Shown piece after piece: positions 26,727 through 34,432 of a DNA stretch of 42,029 nucleotides. A program made the translations under genes and the position numbers. The notes below the pieces were generated by a model, which worked only from the letters and a program-made list of their open reading frames with translations, was not told the origin of the DNA and searched no databases. Each line of letters begins with the position of its first letter. Position 1 is the stretch's first letter. Source of the DNA: Armatimonadota bacterium (GTDB lineage: Bacteria; Armatimonadota; DTGP01; JAKQQT01); contig JAKQQT010000507.1 in assembly GCA_029564025.1 (NCBI GenBank), positions 1-42,029 on the forward strand. Direction: 5' to 3'.

Positions 26727-28955
26727 TCAGAACTGCAGGATTACGCTGTCTCCGGCGGTTATCTTCAGCAGGCGGCGTTCCTCGGACCTCAAGTTGACAA
26801 CACGCAGGGCGAGGTCCCTGGTCCACGGATTCGTGAGGCGCAATACTCCCGTCTGCCAGTCCACGTCTTCGACGACCAGTGATTCCAGCAGATACAACCC
26901 TTCGCAGTCCGGGTCGATGAAGATGTGCCCGAACGAACTGAGCCAGTCCTCGATCCAGACGGTCCAGCCCGCGCACCAAGCGTGAGCCAGGGGTAGGATG
27001 TAGCCCTTCGGGTGTGTCCAGTCCGTGTGGAACCATTGTTCTGGAACCATACCGCGGCGAGCATTGAAGTCACCGTCCTCACGGGCGATGAACTGGCGGA
27101 AGCAGAACAGGTGGTCGCGGGCGCGGGCGAAGTAGAAGTCGTCCCGTGTGATGCGCCACAGCCTCAGCAGTTCCGGCAGGCAAATCAGTCCGTAGTTGTG
27201 CAGGTGCTGGTTCGAGGGCGAGGCGATATCACCGCCCTTGGTTCGGAAATCATACTGGCCGAGCAAGGTGTACGGCGAGAACGGAGTGTTGTACGACATC
27301 CGGAACGACAGCATGTAGTCCGCGGCGTGGCGGGACAATTCCAGCCACTCCTCATCGCCTTCCTCCTCGTACAGGTTGAGCATCGCAATGAGGGCATTAT
27401 AGCCGTCTTCTGACGTGACGCCGTACGGAACGTCCTCGGGGGCGCCGAAAAGTGATTCATTCCGTATCGATTGCGCGTAGTATCTTCCCGCTTTCACGGC
27501 GGCCTCGCGGTAGGCGGCGGAGTTCGGGAAGGGCAATCCGTCCGCGCGCGTCGTTCGGTGAGCGTCCAGCAGGGCCGGAATCCAGGAGAGACCTCCCGCC
27601 CCCTCCCACTCCTCCACATTTCCGGTTTCGAGGTGGTAGTACGTTCCAAACGAGCCGTCGTCCCTTTGAATCTTCAGGGCGAAATCCAGATTGGACTCCA
27701 CGGCGCGGCACCATAAATCGCGCCTCGCCGGGGTTATCCAAGGCGCTCTGCTGTGAAGGCCGATAATGTAGAACCAGGTAGCCTCGGCAATCGTCCGGCT
27801 CTGGGCGTAGGGAGCGGCGGGTCTCCCGGCGTTCCAACCGTGGGTCCATCCATCTTCCCTGGTCCAGCGAGGATAGAACATCCCCGCAGGCGCGATTCCC
27901 TCTTCGGCGATTCGGTCCAGCACGCTTAAGCCGGCTTGCGCCAGGTCGTTCCGTCCGGTGCGCGTGCCGTAACGGGCGAGGGCAAGGGCATAGGGGGCAC
28001 CGCTGACCCACGCGATGTGCATATCGGGCCGGTCCAGTTGTGTCGGATCAGGCCGGAAGTAGCGGTCGAAACCGGCCGTTTCGTAAAGGGTGGCTGGATC
28101 GCGGGAAAAGTGCCACTGCATCAAACCGTCGGCCGCGAGTTCGGCGGCTTCACCGCCGGAAATCCACGGTTGAAGGTCATCGGGATCGTCCTTGTACATG
28201 TCACGCAACAGAGACCGCCAACCGTCGTCGGTGACGCACGCCTCGAACGAAAACTCGACTGTTTCGGAGGGCAATACGACGAAAGAGCGCGATCTGGGCC
28301 TGGACCCGTCGGGACCGAACAGCGCGGGGCTGACCGGTTCTTCGCGCCACGGGAAGTGCAGGGACAGGTGGCTGATGCGTCCGTCGCTTCCGAAGCCGAG
28401 TCCCGATTCACCGTGGCTGAACGAAACCGGGGTGGATACGGCCGCCGCTGTGTCTGTATTCCGGAGCATCGCGAAGGGCGTCATCGTTCGGTCGGTGCGG
28501 AACCGCCAGACGGGCGAAGAAGCGGGATCATCTTCGTCAACGGGGGACCAGCGGGGGTACGAGCCTTTTCCATCCGGCCGGTTTTCGCCGTAGAAAATAC
28601 CGGGCACAAAAGGTTGCGCCTTTTTCAGTTGCACATCCCAGAAGACGTCCCAGGCGGTTTCCGCAGGCTCCATACCGAGGTACTGCGCACAGACGGTCCA
28701 ATGCGCCCGGGGAGCGAGGTCGCCAGCGACGGTAATCTCCGCGGTAATCTTCCACCGGTCGGCAATCTCGCCGGTTATCTCGAGGCCGTCCTGGGAGCGG
28801 ACGGCGTGGATCCAGCGCACCGGCTCACCGTCGCGCTCAGCAATCAGCAGGTTCGTGAGAACCGGTTGATCCGCCATGTCCAACGAAAATCGGTAAGTGT
28901 CTCCGCGGCGTTCAGCGCGAACGCGGCGGCCTAGTTCCAGGTATAGTTCAGCCAT
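26727..28955 (-). CDS. Glycosidase-like protein with (alpha/alpha)-toroid catalytic region
   Basis: 742 residues from the ATG at 28955; an in-frame GTG at 29009 is an alternative but would leave almost no leader after the candidate promoter. The N-terminal 270 residues form beta-sandwich-like sequence (WDVFWDVQLKKAQPF, FVVLPSETVEFSF). The rest (about 290-680) is helical with paired Trp/Gly-rich turns such as AEATWFYIIGLHS, DDGSFGTYYHLETG and PSNQHLHNYGL, the look of six-hairpin glycosidases and related lyases. A short beta domain ends the protein. No signal peptide, so it is probably cytoplasmic. I cannot assign a CAZy family; hydrolase of oligosaccharides is the likeliest role. It is upstream of the APH-like kinase. 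Confidence 0.7.
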   Translation of the reverse strand: MAELYLELGRRVRAERRGDTYRFSLDMADQPVLTNLLIAERDGEPVRWIHAVRSQDGLEITGEIADRWKITAEITVAGDLAPRAHWTVCAQYLGMEPAETAWDVFWDVQLKKAQPFVPGIFYGENRPDGKGSYPRWSPVDEDDPASSPVWRFRTDRTMTPFAMLRNTDTAAAVSTPVSFSHGESGLGFGSDGRISHLSLHFPWREEPVSPALFGPDGSRPRSRSFVVLPSETVEFSFEACVTDDGWRSLLRDMYKDDPDDLQPWISGGEAAELAADGLMQWHFSRDPATLYETAGFDRYFRPDPTQLDRPDMHIAWVSGAPYALALARYGTRTGRNDLAQAGLSVLDRIAEEGIAPAGMFYPRWTREDGWTHGWNAGRPAAPYAQSRTIAEATWFYIIGLHSRAPWITPARRDLWCRAVESNLDFALKIQRDDGSFGTYYHLETGNVEEWEGAGGLSWIPALLDAHRTTRADGLPFPNSAAYREAAVKAGRYYAQSIRNESLFGAPEDVPYGVTSEDGYNALIAMLNLYEEEGDEEWLELSRHAADYMLSFRMSYNTPFSPYTLLGQYDFRTKGGDIASPSNQHLHNYGLICLPELLRLWRITRDDFYFARARDHLFCFRQFIAREDGDFNARRGMVPEQWFHTDWTHPKGYILPLAHAWCAGWTVWIEDWLSSFGHIFIDPDCEGLYLLESLVVEDVDWQTGVLRLTNPWTRDLALRVVNLRSEERRLLKITAGDSVILQF

Positions 28956-29011
28956 AGTTATAGTAACGGTAGCGCCTGTGTATGAATGCCCGGCGTTGCT
29001 TTGCCTCACTC

Positions 29012-29042
29012 ATTATGAAGGCACAGGGCGCCGGTAGTTCAA
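29012..29042 (-). promoter_or_regulatory. Candidate promoter for the toroid glycosidase gene
   Basis: On the minus strand TTGAAC (29042-29037) and CATAAT (29017-29012) are 19 bases apart, a little long. Transcription would start near 29005, giving a leader of about 50 bases to the ATG at 28955. Found by eye only. Confidence 0.3.
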
Positions 29043-29072
29043 CGCCTTGGTGATACGGAGGGTAGTGGTTTC

Positions 29073-29975
29073 ATGATAACAGCAGTCACCGGTCCGGGCG
29101 GGTTCGTTGGCCGTGCGCTTGTGAAGGCGCTCATTGAGCGGGCTGAACGTCCGGTGCTCCTCAGCCGCAACGTTGCGCGCCTGCCTGATTTCGGAGGTGC
29201 CGTTGAACCTGTTGAATGGTCTTCTACTGCCGCAACGCACCTGCCCCGCATCGATGCCGTGGTGAACCTGGCAGGCGAAACCATTTCCGGCCGCTGGACG
29301 CCGGAGAAGAAACGCGCCATTCGGGATTCCCGCGTGCTGGGCACACGCCGACTGGTCGAGGCGATTTCGCGGCTGGAACCGAAGCCCAGGGTGTTGGTTT
29401 CCGCGTCGGCAGTCGGGTATTACGGCGACAGGGGCGAGGAGGAACTGGCCGAGGACTCCGGACCGGGAACGGGCTTTCTGCCCGGGGTATGTGTGGAATG
29501 GGAATCAGAGGTCTCGAAAGCGGCCGAACCGGGCATCCGCGTCGTTATGTTGAGAATTGCGGTAGTGCTGGATTCCGGCGGGGGCGCGTTGCAACAGATG
29601 ATCACGCCCTTCAAGGCCGGGCTGGGCGGGCCGATGGGCTCCGGCAGGCAGTGGTTTCCGTGGATTCATCGAACGGACCTCGTAAACATGATTCTGGCGG
29701 CCATTGACAATGATTGGAGCGGCCCTGTGAACGCGGCGTCGCCAGGTGTCGTGCGTCAGGCGGAATTCGCGAAGGCCCTGGGTTCCGCGCTCGGCCGGCC
29801 GGCAGTCATGCCGGCGCCGGGATTTGCGCTCCGATTGATGCTGGGCGAGTTTGCCGACACACTGTTACACAGCCAGAAGGTGATTCCCGCCAAGGCGCAG
29901 ACAGAGGGATTCAAGTTCCGGTACCCGACGTTGCGCGAGGCGCTGGCCGCGTCGGTTGCGAAGCCGAGTGCGTGA
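29073..29975 (+). CDS. TIGR01777 family SDR/epimerase-like protein (YfcH-like)
   Basis: 300 residues. The N-terminus AVTGPGGFVGRALVKAL is the NAD(P)-binding loop; VVNLAGETISGRWTPEKKRAIRDSRVLGTRRLVEAI and SASAVGYYGDRGEEEL are diagnostic of the TIGR01777/YfcH branch of extended SDRs. Its C-terminal DUF1731-like region is present (LGEFADTLLHSQKVIPAKA, FKFRYPTLREAL). Human SDR39U1 and bacterial YfcH belong here; the reaction is not established. Ribosome-binding GGAGGG lies 11 bases upstream. It is divergent from the toroid gene and stands apart from the ABC importer by a 260-base gap. Confidence 0.92.
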   Translation: MITAVTGPGGFVGRALVKALIERAERPVLLSRNVARLPDFGGAVEPVEWSSTAATHLPRIDAVVNLAGETISGRWTPEKKRAIRDSRVLGTRRLVEAISRLEPKPRVLVSASAVGYYGDRGEEELAEDSGPGTGFLPGVCVEWESEVSKAAEPGIRVVMLRIAVVLDSGGGALQQMITPFKAGLGGPMGSGRQWFPWIHRTDLVNMILAAIDNDWSGPVNAASPGVVRQAEFAKALGSALGRPAVMPAPGFALRLMLGEFADTLLHSQKVIPAKAQTEGFKFRYPTLREALAASVAKPSA

Positions 29976-30235
29976 TACAATTGGGGTGACTGGGGTAGCC
30001 ATCTTTACCAACTCAAACGACTGACTGAGCGTAAAGCGCCGTCATTTCGAGCGTCAGCGAGAAATCTGCCCCTTCGGGCCCGTATGGGCGATTGCTCGGC
30101 TCCCCGCCAGAGGGGAGCATGGATTACCCACAGATTCCTCACGTTCGTTCGGAATCACGGCGAAAAATATCTAGACGGCGCACTTCCCGTACGGTCCCGT
30201 ATGGGCGACTGCATCCCGGCCCGTTTTGAACTGCC
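29976..30235. other. Intergenic region with repeat element, no gene
   Basis: The longest gene-free stretch in the window (260 bases). It holds the REP/MITE-like inverted repeat described separately and two copies of CCCGTATGGGCGA (30080-30092 and 30196-30208). No ORF, tRNA or convincing promoter is seen. The base composition around 30000-30030 is more AT-rich than the surrounding genes. Confidence 0.6.
30042..30159. repeat. REP/MITE-like element with inverted ends
   Basis: The left end GTCATTTCGAGCGTCAGCGA (continuing GAAATCTG) at 30042-30069 is an imperfect reverse complement of the right end CAGATTCCTCACGTTCGTTC (continuing GGAATCACG) at 30131-30159. Between them a perfect seven-base hairpin GCTCCCC/GGGGAGC occupies 30100-30119. 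The ATTTCGAGCG...AGCGAGAAAT end sequence is a pattern I have seen as dispersed intergenic repeats in varied bacteria. No transposase is encoded here, so any movement would be in trans. Confidence 0.65.
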
Positions 30236-31606
30236 ATGCGGACATTCTTCATCTCGGCGATTATCCTTTTCACGGCGTTGTCGTTCATCGCGCAGTGGCG
30301 TAAGCCTCAATCTTCGCCCGCCGGAAAAACCATGCTCACCTGGGTTACCGACGACAATCCCGCGCGCCGTGAACAGATGGCGCTGTTCCGCGAGTTCTGC
30401 GTTGCGAAGGGCAGACCGGATATCGACATCAAACTCGATCCCACAAACGCCGGAATGGACAAGGTCGTTGTTCAAAGCGTGGGCGGAGTCGGGCCGGACC
30501 TTTTCGATATGTACGAACGCGGCCAACTGGTTTCGTATCACGACGCGGGGATACTGGAGGACCTGACGGACACGGCCAACCGGCGCGGATTCGGGCTCGA
30601 CATCCTGTGGCCGGCGTTGCGCGACGCCGCGACCGTGGACGGGCGCCAGTACTCCATGCCCACGAACTGCGCGTCCACGGCGCTGTTCTACAACAAGGAT
30701 CTGTTCGACAAACTGGGTGTGCCGTATCCGAAAGGCGACTGGACGTGGGACGAGTTTGTGGAGACCGCCAAACGGCTGACCCGGCGAAAGGCGGACGGAC
30801 GAGGTTATGAGTCCTACGGCGTGATGGGCTACGGTATCGAGGAGTGCATCTGGCAAGCCGGGGGGCGCTTCTTCTCCGATGACGGCACTAAATGCGTGCT
30901 GGATTCACCGGAGGCTGTCGCCGGCGCGCGGTTCTACCATGACCTGCAATACAGGCACCACGTGATGCCGACCGCCGCCGAGGAAAGCGCGATGTCCTCC
31001 GCCGGCGGGTGGGGCACGGGGAGCCTGAACTACTTCATGGGCGGTCACATCGGAATGATTGTTTCGGGCCGGTTTGCCGTCATCCAGTGGCGGAAGTACC
31101 CGAACCTCCGCATCGGCGTCGCCCCGATGCCGCACGGCCGCGAGCACGCGAACCGCCTGTTGTGGCGGTCCACCGGTGTGAACGTGCGAGGGAAGAACAA
31201 GGACGCGTCCATGCTGTTCGCCGAGTTCCTGGCGTCAGAACCTTACAACCGCAACATCAACAGCGGCGGCGACGGATTGTCGGCCATCCCGCGCTACGCG
31301 GACACCCCGGAATTCCGGTTCGATCCGAGGTTTCCGAATGAAACCGACAACGCCCTGTGGATCGAGCAGATGAAACACAGCAAGGGCCTCGAGATGACAC
31401 CGTACGCAAGCCCGTTCATCACCCAGACCATCACCGACGGCCAACGCGACCTGATCCGGAGCGGGAAGGTCGACCCGGAAACGGCGATGAAGACCGCGGC
31501 GAGAAAAATCAACGCGTTGATCCAGAGAAACATCGAGCGCGACCCGGTGGTCCGCGAACGGTACCTGGCCGACCGCGCCGTGAAAACCGGAGGAGCGAAC
31601 CCGTGA
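30236..31606 (+). CDS. Carbohydrate ABC transporter substrate-binding protein
   Basis: 456 residues with a hydrophobic N-terminus (FFISAIILFTALSFIAQW) but no lipobox Cys, so it may be held by an uncleaved signal anchor or released. The mature part is a family 1 extracellular sugar-binding protein: TWVTDDNPARREQM opening strand, GGVGPDLFDMYERGQL, AATVDGRQYSMPTNCASTALFYNKDLFDKLG and PKGDWTWDEFVETAKRL are typical hinge and ligand-lobe segments. It delivers a sugar or oligosaccharide to the two permeases that follow with GTGA overlap. No MsmK-type ATPase is in the cluster, so a shared ATPase elsewhere is needed. Confidence 0.92.
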   Translation: MRTFFISAIILFTALSFIAQWRKPQSSPAGKTMLTWVTDDNPARREQMALFREFCVAKGRPDIDIKLDPTNAGMDKVVVQSVGGVGPDLFDMYERGQLVSYHDAGILEDLTDTANRRGFGLDILWPALRDAATVDGRQYSMPTNCASTALFYNKDLFDKLGVPYPKGDWTWDEFVETAKRLTRRKADGRGYESYGVMGYGIEECIWQAGGRFFSDDGTKCVLDSPEAVAGARFYHDLQYRHHVMPTAAEESAMSSAGGWGTGSLNYFMGGHIGMIVSGRFAVIQWRKYPNLRIGVAPMPHGREHANRLLWRSTGVNVRGKNKDASMLFAEFLASEPYNRNINSGGDGLSAIPRYADTPEFRFDPRFPNETDNALWIEQMKHSKGLEMTPYASPFITQTITDGQRDLIRSGKVDPETAMKTAARKINALIQRNIERDPVVRERYLADRAVKTGGANP

Positions 31607-32616
31607 CTCCCCTCGCGCCGTCGAAGGTTCACAAGCGCGACCTGTCGGAAGTCGGCTGGTCCTTCCAACGCGCGCGCAACCGGAAGGACCTGTTCTCGGC
31701 GCTCGGTTTCCTTCTGCCCAATTTCCTCGGCTTCCTGCTGTTCACCACCTTTCCGGTCTTCGTTTCGTTGCTGGCTTCATTCACCAACTGGGACATCCGT
31801 CCCGGCGTGCCCCTGCGCTGGGTGGGCCTGCTGAATTTTCGTGACATGTTCTCGGACCCGGACTTTTACCAGTACCTCTGGAACACCGTCTACCTGATGT
31901 TCGGGATACCATTCAGCATTGCAGGCTCTCTGATACTCGCCTTGATTCTGAACCGCAAACTGAGGGGCATCGTTGCGTACCGCACGATGTTCTACATCCC
32001 GACCATCACCAGCGGGGTCGCGCTGTTCGTGATGTGGAAGGCCATCTACAATCCCGACTTCGGGTTCCTGAACCTCAGCCTGGACTGGCTGATCAGCCAT
32101 GGGGGTATCAACTGGTTCCGCGAGAACCTTCTGCACACCGCGCCGATCACGTTCGAGCAACTGCCCAAGTGGCATCTGGATCCGGACTGGGCCAAGCCGG
32201 CCCTGATACTGATGGGCATCTGGGCCGGCGTCGGCGGCGGCAACATGCTGTTGTACCTGGCAGGCCTCTCCAATATCCCGCCGGAATTGTACGAAGCCGC
32301 GGATCTTGACGGTGCGGCGCCGTGGGCGAAGTTCTGGAACGTGACCTGGCCGCAACTGGCGCCGACCACCTTCTTCGTGGTCATCATGAGCGTCATCGGC
32401 GGCCTGCAGGGAGGGTTCGAAGTCGCCCGGGTCATGACGAACGGGGGGCCGGCCGGCGCGACGACGACGCTGGGGTACTATATCTACAACAAGGCGTTTT
32501 TGGAATTCCGACTGGGTTATGCCTGCACCGTTTCGTGGACGATGTTCCTGGCGATTCTGGTGATCACGCTGATTCAGTGGCGGACCGGAAGCCGGTACGT
32601 GGAGAGCGCGACGTGA
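31603..32616 (+). CDS. Sugar ABC transporter permease, MalF/UgpA type
   Basis: 337 residues from GTG at 31603, which overlaps the binding-protein stop (GTGA) and has GGAGGAG nine bases upstream; the track's longer ORF is a reading through the previous gene. Six membrane segments are expected, beginning LFSALGFLLPNFLGFLLFTTFPVF. A sizeable extracytoplasmic loop (about 175-210, with ISHGGINWFRENLL) interrupts the helices. The EAA loop that contacts the ATPase reads YEAADLDGAAPWAKFWNVTWP. This subunit forms the channel together with the next permease. Confidence 0.92.
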   Translation: MTPLAPSKVHKRDLSEVGWSFQRARNRKDLFSALGFLLPNFLGFLLFTTFPVFVSLLASFTNWDIRPGVPLRWVGLLNFRDMFSDPDFYQYLWNTVYLMFGIPFSIAGSLILALILNRKLRGIVAYRTMFYIPTITSGVALFVMWKAIYNPDFGFLNLSLDWLISHGGINWFRENLLHTAPITFEQLPKWHLDPDWAKPALILMGIWAGVGGGNMLLYLAGLSNIPPELYEAADLDGAAPWAKFWNVTWPQLAPTTFFVVIMSVIGGLQGGFEVARVMTNGGPAGATTTLGYYIYNKAFLEFRLGYACTVSWTMFLAILVITLIQWRTGSRYVESAT

Positions 32617-33500
32617 GCAAGCCTGCCCAGATTGCGAAGACCGTGCTGAGCCACGTCGTTCTTGCCGCTGTCGCGATGACGATGCTGGTTCCGTTCTTCT
32701 GGATGCTGGCCACCTCGTTCAAACCGCTCACCGAGGTTGAGAGCGGGCGTTTTCTGCCCGTGCAGTGGCAGACGCGCTACGAGGTCGATCCGGCCCGACC
32801 CGGCGAGTACACGCGCGTAAACAACTACCTGGAGGTTATCGCCTCAAGCGTGCCGGACCGCCGCATCCCGTTCGCTCAGTACTACTTCAACAGCCTGTTC
32901 ATCGCCGGTTGGGTAACCGTTCTGCAGGTTCTGACCAGCGCGATGGCGGCGTTTGCGTTTACCCGCATCCGGTGGCCGGGTCGCGAGCAGGTGTTCCTGA
33001 TGTACCTCGCCACGCTGATGATACCCGGCGTGGTGACGCTGATTCCCAACTACGCGCTGTTCGAGAGGCTGGGACTGCTGAACACGTATTCCGGCCTTAT
33101 CATCCCGGCGGCGTTCACTGCGTTCGGCACATTCCTTCTGCGGCAGTTCATGTTCAGCGTTCCCCTGAGCCTGGACGAAGCGGCGGAGATGGACGGCGCT
33201 TCGCGGAGTTGCATCTTCTGGGACGTCGTTCTGCCGCTCGCGAGGCCGGGCCTTATCACGCTGGCTATCTTCACGTTCATGGGCTCGTGGCAGGCGTTCT
33301 TCTGGCCGCTTGTGATGATAAAGGACGAGTGGCTCCGTACTCTGCCGATTGGCTTGCTGGTGTTCGATTCGATGCAAGGCCGCGAGACCCAGCTGATTAT
33401 GGCGGCCAGCGTGATGACGATGCTTCCGCTTGTGGTTCTGTTCGTGGTCGGACAAAAGTACTTCGTCAAGGGCATCCAATTGGGCGCCGTGAAAGGTTGA
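32613..33500 (+). CDS. Sugar ABC transporter permease, MalG/UgpE type
   Basis: 295 residues from GTG at 32613, again overlapping the preceding stop by four bases (GTGA) with GGAG upstream. The start is the usual MalG opening: a helix, then PFFWMLATSFKPLTEV. The EAA loop DEAAEMDGASRSCIFWDVVLPLARPGL is intact and the C-terminus ends in QKYFVKGIQLGAVKG, the family's standard tail. It pairs with the upstream MalF-like subunit. An extracytoplasmic insert of about 45 residues (WQTRYEVDPARPGEY to RIPFAQYYFNS) precedes the second helix. Confidence 0.94.
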   Translation: MSKPAQIAKTVLSHVVLAAVAMTMLVPFFWMLATSFKPLTEVESGRFLPVQWQTRYEVDPARPGEYTRVNNYLEVIASSVPDRRIPFAQYYFNSLFIAGWVTVLQVLTSAMAAFAFTRIRWPGREQVFLMYLATLMIPGVVTLIPNYALFERLGLLNTYSGLIIPAAFTAFGTFLLRQFMFSVPLSLDEAAEMDGASRSCIFWDVVLPLARPGLITLAIFTFMGSWQAFFWPLVMIKDEWLRTLPIGLLVFDSMQGRETQLIMAASVMTMLPLVVLFVVGQKYFVKGIQLGAVKG

Positions 33501-33528
33501 TGCTTCGGCGCCCGGGAGATTATCCGGG

Positions 33529-34431
33529 ATGCCGAACGATGCCAACAAACGTTACGACGCCGTGTTCGCGGGCGGGGGAGTGCGCGCCATTGCCTATGTG
33601 GGCGCGCTGGAGGTTCTGGAAGCCTGGGGATACACGTTCCGCCGGTGCATCGGAACCTCGGCCGGGGCGATGATTGCCGCGCTCGTCACGGCCGGCTACA
33701 AAGCCTCGGAACTGCGTTCCATCCTCATGCGGTTCGATTTCGCCTCCCTGCGCGATTCCGCGCCGGAAGACATCGTCCCCGCCTTTGGACCCCTGCTGAG
33801 CCTGCTCAAGGACCACGGCATTTACAAGGGCGCCCGCCTGCAGGAGTGGCTCGGTGGATTGCTGGAAGCGCGCGGTGTTCGCACCTTCGCCGACCTGCGC
33901 GATGAAACCGGGGAATACCGTTTGCGCGCCGTGACTGCCGATATCGCCAGAGGACGACTGGTGGTCCTGCCCGATGACCTTCACTATTACGGCCACAATC
34001 CCGACGCGTTCAGCCCTGCGCTGGCGGTACGAATGAGCGCGGCTCTGCCGTTTTTCTTCGAGCCGGTGGCGTTGAAACCGCGCAAGGCTCCATTCGCGGA
34101 AGCCGTGTTTGTAGACGGGGGCGTTGCCCTGAACTTCCCGTTCGATCTCTGCCGTTCGGCCGGCTTGCCGGTGCTTGGTTTTCGGGTGGCCGGGCCGGAT
34201 ACCGAACGTCCCCGCAATGTGCGCGGGCCGATCGCTTATGCCTCAGCGCTGATGGAGACTCTGCTGGGTGCGCGGGACAGGATGACAGCGGAATCGCCAC
34301 AGGTCATCACAATCACCGTTCCGAACCGGAAGGCGACCGACTTCGACCTGTCAGCCGGTCAGAAAAAGCGCCTGATGGCGTGCGGAAGAACGGCGGTGGT
34401 GGATTGGTTGGCCGCGCGCGCGAAGGACTGA
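33529..34431 (+). CDS. Patatin-like phospholipase (RssA-like)
   Basis: 300 residues. The patatin elements are all visible: the oxyanion loop FAGGGVRA (about 14-21), nucleophile elbow GTSAGA with Ser near 44, and the catalytic Asp in VDGGVALNFP near 199. No signal peptide is seen, so it should be a cytoplasmic serine lipase/acyl hydrolase acting on membrane phospholipids or acyl-CoA-like substrates. It follows the sugar permease by 28 bases and could share its transcript, but a functional link is not evident. Its stop is one base from the stop of the convergent P-type ATPase gene. Confidence 0.9.
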   Translation: MPNDANKRYDAVFAGGGVRAIAYVGALEVLEAWGYTFRRCIGTSAGAMIAALVTAGYKASELRSILMRFDFASLRDSAPEDIVPAFGPLLSLLKDHGIYKGARLQEWLGGLLEARGVRTFADLRDETGEYRLRAVTADIARGRLVVLPDDLHYYGHNPDAFSPALAVRMSAALPFFFEPVALKPRKAPFAEAVFVDGGVALNFPFDLCRSAGLPVLGFRVAGPDTERPRNVRGPIAYASALMETLLGARDRMTAESPQVITITVPNRKATDFDLSAGQKKRLMACGRTAVVDWLAARAKD

Positions 34432-34432
34432 C

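Noticed and set aside
26662-27036. 125-residue N-terminal extension of the APH-like kinase
   Set aside because: It overlaps the coding end of the toroid gene and has low-complexity Arg-rich sequence; the ATG at 26661 fits the family better.
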